From JBCCQH01 sp039024435 (GTDB lineage: Bacteria > Bacteroidota > Bacteroidia > J057 > JADKCL01): DNA of 64,000 nt. Of this stretch, positions 1 to 8,945 are shown piece after piece. The translations under genes were made by a program, and so were the position numbers. The DNA is taken from assembly GCA_039024435.1 (NCBI GenBank), contig JBCCQH010000025.1, positions 8,762 to 72,761 on the forward strand, given 5' to 3'. How positions within the stretch are numbered: position 1 is the first letter of the stretch; the number at the start of each line of letters is the position of its first letter. The notes under the pieces are model-generated. The model was not told the origin of the DNA. It saw only the letters and a list, made by a program, of their open reading frames with translations, and searched no databases.

Positions 1-847
1 TGTAAATCATGGACGCGTCCAGGGTGGTCGCCGACGGCGCAATGGTGAGCATTTCGACCCCCGGATCCCGCCACAAGCTAAACTTGATCGCATTGTCTTC
101 CTGGAGGTACTCGTAGGATACCGGGCCGATTCCCGGGCTTTGGATCTCTTCTTCCATCGGAAAATGCGGGAGCAGGCAGACGCCATTGTTGGTGTTAATG
201 CACTCGTAGCTGTAGTGAATGTTGACCGAAGGCGGCACTTCCGGCGGCTTGTTCGGGAGGTACGGCACCGAAGTGGGCGGGGGCGGCGGACAGATGATCG
301 AAGGATTGCCGCAACCACTTGCCGGTCTGGATTGCGCTATATTAAGTCGGGACAGCGCACTGTTCATGCTGCAGGGACTCGGCACCCCGTGTAGCCAGGC
401 CGTCGTGAAATAGGCCAGACACTGGGGATTTTTCAGGCGATACTGGTACACGTTTCCCATGATCACGTTTCCGTTGACATCTTTCCAGGGACTGCTGGGG
501 TGGTTCACCGTATTGAGAAGGATAAACGAGTCAAAGGTGTACGGATTGCAGGTAGGGCTGAAGGGATAGTTCGCCTGGTGGTAAGCGTAGTCCACGTAAA
601 TCGTGTTCCGGGGATGAAAGGAATACTTGATGGCACCGTAAGGCGTTTCGTGAACCTTGATCTGAAACCCACCGGTGGGGCAGTCCAGGGTACACTTCAA
701 GGTATTGTTGCAGCCGGGACAGAGAAAGTTGGGGTCGCCGATTTCGGCGGTGGATTCAGCGACCACCTCTTCCAGGTTGGTCTTGTTTTGGTCGCAACCG
801 TACACCAGCGCCAGTACGATGAGCAGCGCGGCACACAGCGGTTTCAT
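1..847 (-). CDS. Lipoprotein, C-terminus cut by window edge
   Basis: An open reading frame runs without a stop from an ATG at 847 off the left edge, so at least 282 residues are visible and the end is missing. The N-terminus is a type II signal peptide with lipobox LVYGC (Cys18), so the product should be a membrane-attached lipoprotein. The mature part starts with a Cys pair (CPGCNNTLKCTLDC), has a Pro-rich stretch (CPPPPPTSVP, near residue 200) and several further Cys. I recognise no domain. An in-frame ATG lies four codons upstream at 859; I chose 847 because it gives the normal short basic n-region. The next gene on this strand (995-1612) is also a lipoprotein, 147 bp upstream, so the two may be co-transcribed. 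Function unknown. Confidence 0.7.
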   Translation of the reverse strand, partial: MKPLCAALLIVLALVYGCDQNKTNLEEVVAESTAEIGDPNFLCPGCNNTLKCTLDCPTGGFQIKVHETPYGAIKYSFHPRNTIYVDYAYHQANYPFSPTCNPYTFDSFILLNTVNHPSSPWKDVNGNVIMGNVYQYRLKNPQCLAYFTTAWLHGVPSPCSMNSALSRLNIAQSRPASGCGNPSIICPPPPPTSVPYLPNKPPEVPPSVNIHYSYECINTNNGVCLLPHFPMEEEIQSPGIGPVSYEYLQEDNAIKFSLWRDPGVEMLTIAPSATTLDASMIY

Positions 848-994
848 TTTTCTATGCATAACATTGATTATTGAGGTGGAAAAATTTGTGCTTGAAGGGG
901 GCAGCCGGTCTTCTCCCCGGACATGCCTCTCCCGGGCCCCCGATGGATGGGGCAGGGAATTCTCTGGCAAACCAGAGGTTACGTAGCGGATTGA

Positions 995-1612
995 TCAGCC
1001 GTGCGGATCGGGCAGGTTGTCTACGATGCAGAGGCCCGTGGCCCGGACCACCGCCGTTTGGGGATCGAATCCCGGAGGTAGCCCGTACGGAAACCGGAAA
1101 TATACCGTGGAGCCCGACGTCACACAGACGGTGTGCTCGACGACGCCTCCCAGTTGAAAGCCATAGTGGGGCAAGGGCGATCTGAATTGCACCGAATTGT
1201 GGCCGACGTAGCCGCCTTCCTCGTAGGGTTCCAGGGCATAAATTATTGCATTGCTGGGATCAGAAATGGCCGTCAGCGAAATCGAGCTCTGAGGAAACTG
1301 CACGGTTACGCAGTACTGCTGGTGCAAGCACGTACAACTGCTATTGCCCAGCGGTGGCGAAGTGGGCTGAATTTGTACCGCAAAGTTATACCCCGACAAC
1401 AAAGCTGTGGGTACGATGGAATAGCCCACTTGGTAGCGCAGACTTCCGGTGCAGGGATCGGTGGGTTTCATTTCGGTATAGCTGGCCTGGAGCGCCTGCA
1501 GGCCGGACAGTTCCGGCAAGACTTCGTCCGGCTCACATGCGGTCAGCAAGGAAAAGAGCAACAAGATGCTCATCAGGGGCAGGGCGGCAATTGCCATGGG
1601 GTATTCTTTCAT
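995..1612 (-). CDS. Small lipoprotein, family paralogous to 21000-21656
   Basis: The product is a 205-aa predicted lipoprotein. The ATG at 1612 gives a clean signal peptide ending in lipobox LLTAC (Cys26); the frame is open further upstream, but that extension (MGKCVHGIKS...) would bury the signal. Near the C-terminus it carries RATGLCIVDNL, matching RAGGLCMIENL in the lipoprotein at 21000-21656. The central SCTCLHQQYCVTVQF likewise matches TCMCKIKHYAMEFDF there, so the two are paralogs. It lies 174 bp downstream of, and co-directional with, a roughly 485-aa helical-repeat gene; the 21000 paralog also sits at the 3' end of such a gene. No known domain is recognised. Function unknown, acting in the periplasm or at a membrane surface. 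Confidence 0.75.
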   Translation of the reverse strand: MKEYPMAIAALPLMSILLLFSLLTACEPDEVLPELSGLQALQASYTEMKPTDPCTGSLRYQVGYSIVPTALLSGYNFAVQIQPTSPPLGNSSCTCLHQQYCVTVQFPQSSISLTAISDPSNAIIYALEPYEEGGYVGHNSVQFRSPLPHYGFQLGGVVEHTVCVTSGSTVYFRFPYGLPPGFDPQTAVVRATGLCIVDNLPDPHG

Positions 1613-1786
1613 CGTTTTTTCAATTTTGGATGCAATACCAATATATTCCATCCTCGATTTGATCCCATGAACGCATTTTCCCAAGAATAACCGAATCGCG
1701 GCCCCGAATCCCTCCGGTAATCTTGCATTTTAGTGCAAAATGGGGGATCAGACGCAATTGCGGTGACCGCAAGCCTGCCCCAAACT

Positions 1787-3244
1787 TTATCGTTTTTCCC
1801 GGATGCGGCTTTCGATGGCGGAGCGCAGCCACTTTTTGTGGGGCAATTGCTCGGCTTGGGTCACCTCGGCCAGGAGGGTTTCCAGATGCGGGAGCTGGTC
1901 CCGGAAATTGTGCTGTTCCAGGATTCGGATGGCCCGGCTGAAAAGGCGAATAAAGTTGGCGTAGCCCTTTTTGTGAAAGTGGGAGACCCCCGATTTGCGC
2001 GCGATAAACTGCCGAAATGAATCGTAGAGGCGCATCATTTCGGCGTATTCATCGGTGGTGAGGTCATCGTAGGCTTCAAAATAGGATTTCCAGAGCATGT
2101 TGCGGGCCTCCAATCCCCAAAACAAGTCTTCCGAGGATTCCCGCGCGATGGACTGAAATTGCCCGATGGCCGCGCGGAAGTCCCGCTCGTAAAATGCCAC
2201 CAATCCCCGGGTGTAGCGCACCAAAATGTCCTTGTCCGCCGGGGGCAGGTGATCGGTGTAGTCCCGAATAAACGCCCGGGCCTCCTCAATGTAGCCGAGG
2301 CGGCCTTTGATGGAAACGATGTTCTTGAAGTGGGCCGGATTGATCTGCCCGCCGTCGAGCAAAAGCTCACGGGCCAGCAGTTCATCGTACACCCGGAGCA
2401 GCAACGCTTCCGCTTCCGGATCCGCCGCCGATACGCCCCGCATGCAGGTATTCAGCAGATAACCGTACAGATCGCTCTGGTCCGCATGGGAAAATTCGGT
2501 TTGGTGCCGCTGTAAAAGTTGCAGAAGGCGGTCGGCACCTTCCCGGTCAAAGCCCGCATTTTGCAACAGGGCGTGGGCTTCCCGATAGGCTGATTCCAGG
2601 GCCCGCAAAGCAGCCTGATAGGCCGTTACTTCCTGGCTGGGAGACCCGGCACCGAATATGCGGTCGGCACTCTGCGCCGCGCATTGGTACCGCAATGCCT
2701 GCAAGCGGTGGTGCTGTTCCTGAATCATCAGCAGTTCGTCAAAAAGCCCCGATTGACGCCGCCGGGGCTGGGTCACCTGCGATTCCACGTAGAGGTGTTC
2801 GAGTTCCAGCCGGTAGGCCAGGTCCGATTGCTCCCAGGGCGGTTCCTGCAACCGCTTTTTCATTTTGTCGTATTCCCGGTCCAGCAATTTGCGGTCCAGC
2901 CCCAACTGGGCCCAGCCCCGAAAGATGAAAGGGTAGGCACTTCCCGGAACTTCCCGCCGGGTTTGCAGCGCCACAAACTGATTCAAATGCCGCTGCAACT
3001 GCGAAGACAGCTTGTTCATCAAGGTGGGGCGAATGCCGCTGCCCTGCAGAAAAGCCTCCGCGGTAAGCGGTTCGGTCCCGGCCTCGGACAACAACCGCTC
3101 CAGCAAATCGAAGAGTCGGACCAGGGTGGCACTGGTGTTGAACAAATGGCAGGTCAGGTAGGCACGAAAATCCTTCAATTGTGCGGGGTTCAGGCATCCG
3201 AGCATGCGCACGACGGATCGGTCCCGGACGTTGTTATGGGCCAT
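1787..3244 (-). CDS. Helical-repeat (TPR-like) protein, about 490-aa family, copy 1
   Basis: The protein is 485 aa, probably all-helical and cytoplasmic, with no signal peptide or membrane span. It is clearly paralogous to 19526-20989. Both have an N-terminal block built on Phe, Leu and an F-N-T-S motif (HLFNTSATL here, PYFNTSPTL there). Both share a C-terminal block running MLWKSYFEA, RLYDSFRQFI, IRLFSR. Repeated A/L/Y helices suggest a TPR-like solenoid for protein binding. The start is uncertain: 3244 (MAHNN) is preferred over an in-frame upstream start at 3283; 3205 (MLGCL) is also possible. The lipoprotein gene 995-1612 follows. Function unknown; the family appears three times in this window. 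Confidence 0.8.
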   Translation of the reverse strand: MAHNNVRDRSVVRMLGCLNPAQLKDFRAYLTCHLFNTSATLVRLFDLLERLLSEAGTEPLTAEAFLQGSGIRPTLMNKLSSQLQRHLNQFVALQTRREVPGSAYPFIFRGWAQLGLDRKLLDREYDKMKKRLQEPPWEQSDLAYRLELEHLYVESQVTQPRRRQSGLFDELLMIQEQHHRLQALRYQCAAQSADRIFGAGSPSQEVTAYQAALRALESAYREAHALLQNAGFDREGADRLLQLLQRHQTEFSHADQSDLYGYLLNTCMRGVSAADPEAEALLLRVYDELLARELLLDGGQINPAHFKNIVSIKGRLGYIEEARAFIRDYTDHLPPADKDILVRYTRGLVAFYERDFRAAIGQFQSIARESSEDLFWGLEARNMLWKSYFEAYDDLTTDEYAEMMRLYDSFRQFIARKSGVSHFHKKGYANFIRLFSRAIRILEQHNFRDQLPHLETLLAEVTQAEQLPHKKWLRSAIESRIREKR

Positions 3245-3470
3245 TCTTAAATTTACGGATAATGAAACACTTGTGTCGGCCAAGCCCGGCCAAGGGTGGA
3301 CGATGAATGGACGACAAGAACACCAGGCCGGGAAAATCCTCAGGTGCGCACCCTGCGCCGTGCGCGGGCGATGTGCACTTCTGGAGGGTCCATCCTTGTG
3401 TACCGCAGCGGCGGCGGCACTTTCCCCCCACCAATTCCCGGGGAAGAATTGTCGTCCGCCGGTCGGGCGA

Positions 3471-6400
3471 TCAGAGTAATTTTGACCGCCGGGCTTCCCG
3501 TTCGGCTTTCAATTGGGGCAGCAGGCGGGCAATTTCGGTGGAACATTCCCGCGCCAACTCGTTGATCTCGGCGGTCTCCCCGGCTCCGCGGGCAAGCTGT
3601 TCCAATTGCCCCAACTGTCCGGAAAGGCAGCGCGCTCCGAGGTTGAGGGTGGTCGATTTCAGCTTGTGGGCGAGGGCGGAAAGCGTTTTCCAATCCTCGC
3701 CCGCCCGGGCCACTTCCATCTGCTGACCGCACTGCGCCAGACTTTCGACTGTTTTGTCCAGGACAAGGGCCAAGAATGCTTCGTCCCCCCCGCCGATTTC
3801 CAGCAACCCGCTCAGGTCATATCCGACGGTTTCTACGCCAGCATTTTGGGCTACTTCCCCTTCCGATGCCTCAGGGACGTCCTCCTCACCTGCGACTTGC
3901 CCCCGAAAATTGCGGGCAATCACGGTGCGAAATTGATCGAGGGTAAAGGGTTTGGAAAGAAAATCGTCCATTCCGGATTCCAGATATTCCCGCTGCTGTT
4001 CGGCAAATGCATTTGCGGTCATGGCCACGATCACCGGCTGGGGATACAAATGGGCCAGTTCGCGAATGCGGCGCGTGGCCTCGGTGCCATCCATTTCCGG
4101 CATCTGTACGTCCATCAGTACCAGGTCGTAAGCGCCGGTCGCCACCGCTTCTACGGCAGCGCGGCCATTTTCCACCGTGGCGCAGGCCAGCCCCAATTGG
4201 GCAAGCATCCCGGAAGCCACCAACAGATTGACCTGATTGTCGTCGACCACCAGGATCGACAAGTCCGAGCGCAAAAAGGCCCCACTCCGATCAAAGGCCG
4301 GATTTTGCGCGGGCAACTCCGACTCCGGAATCACGGCCAGCGGCAGGGCAAAGGTAAAGGCCGATCCACGCCCGACTTGGGACGCGACCGAAATCTCTCC
4401 GCCCATGAGTTGACAGAGATGGCTGCAGATGGCCAGCCCCAGGCCAGAACCCCCGTAGCGCCGCGTGATGGAAGCATCGACCTGGTGAAAGCGTTGGAAC
4501 AAATACTCCTGTTTCTCCGCGGAAATGCCGATTCCAGTGTCGGTGACGGTACAGCGCAGGGTGCCGGAGCCCGCTTCTGCGCCGGGTTGCCATTCGGCCC
4601 GCAGTTCGACCGAGCCCCGTTCGGTGAATTTGATCGCATTGCCGAGCAGGTTGACCAGTATCTGCCGGAGGCGCACTTCGTCGCCCAAGACGGCGCGCGG
4701 CAGACGCTCACTGCCCGCAAAGTGCAGGTCCAGGCCTTTCTCACGGGCAATCGGATGCTGAAGGCGCACGATCTGGGCCAGGGTGTCCGGCAAATCAAAG
4801 GGAGCCGAGGCAATTTCGAGTTGGCCGGCTTCGATTTTGGAGAAATCGAGGATGTCATTGATGAGGGACAGCAGCATTCTTCCGCTCAGGCGAATGTTTT
4901 CCGCCAGCTTTGCCTGCGGTTCGTCCAGCTCGGTTTGCAATACCAGATCGGTGAGGCCAATCACCCCGTTCAGTGGCGTACGGATTTCGTGGCTCATCGT
5001 CGCGAGGAATTCCGACTTGGCTTTGTCGGCGGCCTCAGCCTTTTCTTTTTGCTTGAGGATTTCCTCATTCGCCAGCTCCAATTCCCGGGTGCGGGCGCGG
5101 ACTTGCCGGCTCAGTTCGGCTTGGGTGCGCTGAAGCTGGTAGGTCCGGAACCGGAAAAACAGGTAGGCCAGTCCGCCCAGTACCAGCACCAGCAAGGGGA
5201 TGAACCAGGCTTGGCGCCACACAGGAAACCGCACGGTGAATTTTAGCCGCAATTCCCCGGTGCTTTCCCGACCGTCAGTGGTGCGCACCCGGATCGCCAG
5301 AGTGTTTTCGCCGTAGGGCAAGCCTTCAATTTGCAGTCCGGGAAATTCGGTCATCGTCCAGGCGGTGTCGCGTTCCACCCAGCGATAGGCGTAGCGGAGG
5401 CCCGCCGGATTCTGGTAATCGAGTCCGGCAAAGTTGAGGCTGATTTCCTGGCCCGACCAGGGGAGTTCGTAGACGGTCCGCAGTTCCTGCCGCTCTCCGG
5501 AAAGGTAGACGCTCTCCAGACTGATCCGTGGCGGGGCTTTCCGGTTGTCCGCGGCGGATTTGGGAAGAATGGTAAAACCGTGGTTGGTGCAGGCAATCAC
5601 GTTTTCCCCCCGGATGGCGATGGACTTGATGTCATTTTCACCCAGGCCGTCGTATTCGGTCATGACGGAAATTTCGTACTGTTCGCGGTCGGGGCCAGTA
5701 AAGTGGATGCGGTTCAGTCCTTTGTTGGTGGCCACCCAGATATCGCCTTCCTCGCTGATGAGGGCCTGGTTGCAAATGCTACTGGCCAGGCCCTGCACAG
5801 TGCCGATCTGCCGCACTTGCTGGTCTTCGACGATAAAAAGGCCGTTGCCGTGGCTGCTGAATACGAGCAGGTTGTCCCCGCGACCGGTGACATGGTTGAG
5901 TTGGGAAGGGATTTTTTCATTCAGCCCGTCCACCGGGCGGGCCGCGGTTCCATCGTGGTGAAATATTCCCGTCCGGGTTCCGTACCAAATTCCCCCTTTT
6001 TCATCTTCGTACATGGTGGACAGCCAGCCCGGCCCAATTAATTTCAGCGGGGCTTCGCCGCCTTCGAACAGATCGAGTTCGTACAGCCCGAGTGAGGTCC
6101 CAAAAACCAGTTTGCCATTGGCCCGGACTTGTCCACACTTGATCGAAGGGAGATTGATGAACAGGTAATCATTGCCTTCCCGGAAAAATCGCATGGCTCT
6201 GCCCTTGACGATCAGTTTCAGGTCCGGCGCCATCCGGGGGGATCGGGCCTCGGGTTCCACGCGGTATCCGTGGAGGCCTTGCTCGGTACCCACCCACAAC
6301 CAGCCTTCATGGATCAGCAACAGACGGGGATAGGTGAAGAAGTCGTCGGGGCGCTGGGCGATCTGGCTTACCTGGTTGTCCCGGATGCTGAAGACTTTGC

Positions 6401-7469
6401 CGTGGCCATCGGAAAAGTAAATTGTCCCCTCGTGGTTGGCGAATACGCGCTGCTCTTCCAGGTCGGGAAATTGGGGCGTGTTTTCATGGTTGAAAGTGGT
6501 CGCCCGCCAGTTGGGCAAATGAAATATGCCGTCGTCCAGGGTGGACGCCCAAATGCCGCCTTGGAAATCTTCCATGACACTGGTGACCATTTTATTTTCG
6601 AGCAGGGAAATTGAAATGCGCTCGCTCGGGTCACTGGTTTTGGGGTACAGGTAGAGTCCTTCCCGGCTTTTTGCCAGCCAAAGGTCGCCCCGCTGATCCA
6701 AGAGGATATCCAGCCAGTCCCGGTGGCGCGGCAGGTCGTCGCATTCTAACTGACCGATGTTGTCCTGCGGGATGACGTGGTATTGCTCGTTGGTGTTGAT
6801 ATAGGGAAGGTTCCCATTGGGCAAGGTCTGCAAGTAGAAGGGCGCGCCGCGCTCGCAGGAGGAAAAGCGCACGGGATAGCCGTCAATCGGGCCAAGATTG
6901 GTGCCCAAAACGAGAATCGAATCGCCAAACTCAGCCAGGAAGGTGATCTTGGAGGCTTGGGTGGTGTCAGCGAGGGGAAAATGTACGACTTTTGCGGGTT
7001 CATTTTTGGTGCCGTAATCGATCATCGCAAGGCCGTCGGCATAGGTTCCAATCCATAGGCGGCCTTTTTTGTCTTCCAAGAAGCAGTAGGCAAACGATTG
7101 GGTATTCAATTGCTCCAGGACGGGATCGTTCGCCGCACTGTGGATTTTGCCTTCTTGGTAGTAGGCGACTTCTCCGGAAAATGCGGCCATCCAGACCCGG
7201 TTTTTGGAATCGACGTACTGTTGGAGGATTTCGTTGTCCGGGAGTCCGTCGTCGGTGGAAAAATGGCGAAAATTGCGGCCATCAAAGCGGGTAGTACCCA
7301 TGGGGCTGCAAAACCAGATGAATCCATTTTGGTCCATAGTACCGCGGTAGACCATGGAACTGGGGAGCCCGGTCCGGCTATTGAAGTGGATGGCGTGCGG
7401 TCCCTGAGCAAGCATCGCCGAAAAGGGCAGGAGCCAGAGAATGAGCGCAAACGTTGATTTAAGCCACAT
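3471..7469 (-). CDS. Hybrid two-component sensor kinase with reg_prop propeller, receiver and HPt
   Basis: This 1332-aa one-protein phosphorelay should sit in the inner membrane. In order it has a signal peptide (1-21, ending MLAQ), a periplasmic two-component propeller region to about residue 640 with repeated GxIWxxT/GLW motifs, and a Y_Y_Y domain (about 650-735). Then come one membrane span (about 752-772, WFIPLLVLVLGG), a coiled coil, and a HisKA domain with MSHEIRTPLNG (phospho-His 827). The C-terminal half has a HATPase_c domain (VTDTGIGI, GGSGLGLAI), a receiver (DLVLMDVQMPEMDG, Asp 1120) and an HPt domain (AHKLKS, His 1268). There is no fused AraC output domain, which many Bacteroidota hybrid kinases have, so the signal must pass through the HPt to a separate regulator. 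In related proteins the propeller senses polymers or envelope signals; the ligand here is unknown. Confidence 0.93.
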   Translation of the reverse strand: MWLKSTFALILWLLPFSAMLAQGPHAIHFNSRTGLPSSMVYRGTMDQNGFIWFCSPMGTTRFDGRNFRHFSTDDGLPDNEILQQYVDSKNRVWMAAFSGEVAYYQEGKIHSAANDPVLEQLNTQSFAYCFLEDKKGRLWIGTYADGLAMIDYGTKNEPAKVVHFPLADTTQASKITFLAEFGDSILVLGTNLGPIDGYPVRFSSCERGAPFYLQTLPNGNLPYINTNEQYHVIPQDNIGQLECDDLPRHRDWLDILLDQRGDLWLAKSREGLYLYPKTSDPSERISISLLENKMVTSVMEDFQGGIWASTLDDGIFHLPNWRATTFNHENTPQFPDLEEQRVFANHEGTIYFSDGHGKVFSIRDNQVSQIAQRPDDFFTYPRLLLIHEGWLWVGTEQGLHGYRVEPEARSPRMAPDLKLIVKGRAMRFFREGNDYLFINLPSIKCGQVRANGKLVFGTSLGLYELDLFEGGEAPLKLIGPGWLSTMYEDEKGGIWYGTRTGIFHHDGTAARPVDGLNEKIPSQLNHVTGRGDNLLVFSSHGNGLFIVEDQQVRQIGTVQGLASSICNQALISEEGDIWVATNKGLNRIHFTGPDREQYEISVMTEYDGLGENDIKSIAIRGENVIACTNHGFTILPKSAADNRKAPPRISLESVYLSGERQELRTVYELPWSGQEISLNFAGLDYQNPAGLRYAYRWVERDTAWTMTEFPGLQIEGLPYGENTLAIRVRTTDGRESTGELRLKFTVRFPVWRQAWFIPLLVLVLGGLAYLFFRFRTYQLQRTQAELSRQVRARTRELELANEEILKQKEKAEAADKAKSEFLATMSHEIRTPLNGVIGLTDLVLQTELDEPQAKLAENIRLSGRMLLSLINDILDFSKIEAGQLEIASAPFDLPDTLAQIVRLQHPIAREKGLDLHFAGSERLPRAVLGDEVRLRQILVNLLGNAIKFTERGSVELRAEWQPGAEAGSGTLRCTVTDTGIGISAEKQEYLFQRFHQVDASITRRYGGSGLGLAICSHLCQLMGGEISVASQVGRGSAFTFALPLAVIPESELPAQNPAFDRSGAFLRSDLSILVVDDNQVNLLVASGMLAQLGLACATVENGRAAVEAVATGAYDLVLMDVQMPEMDGTEATRRIRELAHLYPQPVIVAMTANAFAEQQREYLESGMDDFLSKPFTLDQFRTVIARNFRGQVAGEEDVPEASEGEVAQNAGVETVGYDLSGLLEIGGGDEAFLALVLDKTVESLAQCGQQMEVARAGEDWKTLSALAHKLKSTTLNLGARCLSGQLGQLEQLARGAGETAEINELARECSTEIARLLPQLKAEREARRSKLL

Positions 7470-7696
7470 TGGCTTGGATCAGTAGTAGTGGTTCGGTGGT
7501 CGGAAAAGGTGCTCGTCGTTGATGGAGCAAATTACAGTTCTCCGGGTCGAATTGCAAATGGTCCGGGGCGCCGGCGCTGGGGAAGCCAAGGGGGGAGTGG
7601 ATTGACAAATTTTGCCGAAGGTGGTGAAGAATTGCTGGGGGTTTGTTACATTTGCACTCGGTTTGGGACGGCATGTTTCGTCCCAGTGTTCTTTGC

Positions 7697-7779
7697 GCCC
7701 GGGTGGCGGAATTGGTAGACGCGCTAGATTCAAAATCTTGTGTCCTTTGGACGTGTGGGTTCGAGTCCCACCCCGGGTA
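7697..7779 (+). tRNA. tRNA-Leu (anticodon CAA)
   Basis: An 83-nt class II tRNA. The acceptor stem pairs GCCCGGG with CCCGGGT, with discriminator A at 7779. The D-arm contains GGAATTGGTAGAC, the anticodon loop is TTCAAAA (CAA, Leu UUG), a long variable arm GTCCTTTGGAC follows, and the T-loop is TTCGAGT. CCA is not encoded. A rho-independent terminator begins five bases downstream, so it is transcribed as a single gene. Confidence 0.95.
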
Positions 7780-7783
7780 TTTC

Positions 7784-7806
7784 AGCCGCTTTCGAGCGGC
7801 TTTTTC
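7784..7806 (+). terminator. Rho-independent terminator of tRNA-Leu
   Basis: Stem AGCCGCT / AGCGGCT with loop TTCG, followed directly by five T. Confidence 0.85.
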
Positions 7807-7812
7807 TATTTA

Positions 7813-7859
7813 AGCATCTCGTAATGAGGGGGTTGTGGATTCGACTCCTTTCCTGGGTA
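7813..7859 (+). pseudogene. Decayed 3' half of a tRNA (Thr-CGT-like)
   Basis: The stretch reads as the anticodon-to-acceptor half of a tRNA: CTCGTAATGAGG, then a T-arm remnant GGATTCGACTCC and an acceptor-like CTGGGTA. The order and motifs resemble a tRNA-Thr(CGT), but the anticodon stem and two T-stem pairs are broken and no 5' half is present, so it cannot fold as a tRNA. It has its own downstream terminator (7866-7894), suggesting a former tandem tRNA partly deleted by recombination or an integration event. Confidence 0.5.
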
Positions 7860-7865
7860 CGGAAT

Positions 7866-7894
7866 GCCGAAATCCGTTGAATTTCGGCTTTTTT
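7866..7894 (+). terminator. Rho-independent terminator
   Basis: Stem GCCGAAAT / ATTTCGGC with a 7-nt loop, followed by six T. It follows the tRNA remnant. Confidence 0.75.
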
Positions 7895-8007
7895 GCAGAG
7901 TGAGAGTGAAGAGCGATCCGCTCTCTCACTCTGCCGGCGCCATTTTCGCCATTGCCTTCAAATCCCTCTGTAGTTTCGATAACCGTCTCCGCCGATTTAC
8001 ATTATTG

Positions 8008-8032
8008 GCCGAACCGCAAAGTTCGGCTTTTT
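8008..8032 (+). terminator. Rho-independent terminator-like hairpin
   Basis: Stem GCCGAAC / GTTCGGC, loop CGCAAA, five T. No gene ends just upstream; with the previous hairpin it looks like the leftover 3' end of another lost tRNA or small RNA unit. I see no gene between here and 8235. Confidence 0.55.
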
Positions 8033-8235
8033 CAATGTGGGTTTCAGTGCTCGGCACCTTCATCCATTGATCGAGTATCCGCTTTGTCCATCGCCCAACT
8101 TAGCTGCTCGCCGGGAAAAACCGAACCGATTTGAGCACCTTGTTGTTGTGCACGGTCTCAGGTATAACTCGTTACCCGGATCGGAATTATTTTTTGCTTC
8201 CTCAATGATTTCCGCAGGCTTTTGAAATGCTCTTA

Positions 8236-8652
8236 TCATGCTTTGTCCTGCTCTGAATATGGCTGGCTTTCATTTCGAACAAATACGACCTTTTGGGACA
8301 ACTCCCCGAAGCTTTGTTCGTCCAAATCTGGATTGTAGCTGAGTATCAAGATCCCATCAATGTCCGTTGGCTCCATACTCTTTGAATCCTCAAAGAAAGG
8401 CGAATGTGTGTTGAGCATATTAATTTCAGCCCTGGTAAGTTCAATTATCGGATGATGGAAGCCAATGAGAAATTCAGTCCTGGAATACACGAACGTGTCG
8501 GAATCTTCTGCTTTTATGCATTCACTCGCAGTGATTTCAAGAATTTTCAATGATTGTATTTGATCAGCATCGATAAGCTTGATCTCTTCAATTGCTGCGG
8601 CGGAGAACCTAAAGGGTTCCGGACCAAGCCTGGGATATTCCAAGGGCACCAT
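8236..8652 (-). CDS. Hypothetical protein, 138 aa
   Basis: The open frame codes for an acidic 138-residue cytoplasmic protein (MVPLEYPRLG... ending SEQDKA). It has no signal peptide, membrane span or motif I recognise. Base composition is clearly lower in G+C than the flanking core genes, as in the rest of the 8-9.3 kb stretch, which agrees with acquisition by transfer. It stands alone, with gene remnants upstream. It could be an antitoxin- or immunity-like singleton, but nothing in the sequence proves that. Confidence 0.5.
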   Translation of the reverse strand: MVPLEYPRLGPEPFRFSAAAIEEIKLIDADQIQSLKILEITASECIKAEDSDTFVYSRTEFLIGFHHPIIELTRAEINMLNTHSPFFEDSKSMEPTDIDGILILSYNPDLDEQSFGELSQKVVFVRNESQPYSEQDKA

Positions 8653-8720
8653 TCACAAATAGAATTTCAGAGAACAGGATTCTTCATAACAATCATTGAA
8701 AATTCTTGAATGAACGCAAA

Positions 8721-8873
8721 ATGCTTGAAAGCAAACGCTACCTTTTGGGAATGCCAATGCAAATCAAGGATCTGGCCCATACTTTAGGGGACGAGGACGA
8801 TTCGTATTTCTCCCGTTTCTTTAAAAAGCACACCGCATACGCGCCGATCAAATTCCGTGAGAAGTTCAGGTAA
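8721..8873 (+). pseudogene. AraC-family regulator, C-terminal HTH remnant
   Basis: A 50-codon frame encodes the last part of an AraC/XylS DNA-binding domain. The second helix-turn-helix, including IKDLAHTLGDEDDSYFSRFF and then KKHTAYAPIKFRE, is intact up to the natural stop at 8871. The ligand-binding domain and the first HTH are missing, and nothing upstream encodes them. The usual Gly-Phe before Glu-Asp is altered to Gly-Asp. It is a 3' fragment, not a functional gene. Confidence 0.75.
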
Positions 8874-8945
8874 ATCCTGCTGTTCTGCAGCTTTGTCCTA
8901 CCGTTTTCATAGGTCTACTAGATAGACTTGCTCAAAAACAAGCGC

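Noticed and set aside
500..874. Plus-strand frame opposite the first lipoprotein
   Set aside because: It is the antisense of a convincing lipoprotein gene with signal peptide and lipobox.
7813..7859. A second functional tRNA after tRNA-Leu
   Set aside because: Only the 3' half is present, the anticodon stem does not pair and two T-stem pairs are lost, so I list it as a remnant.
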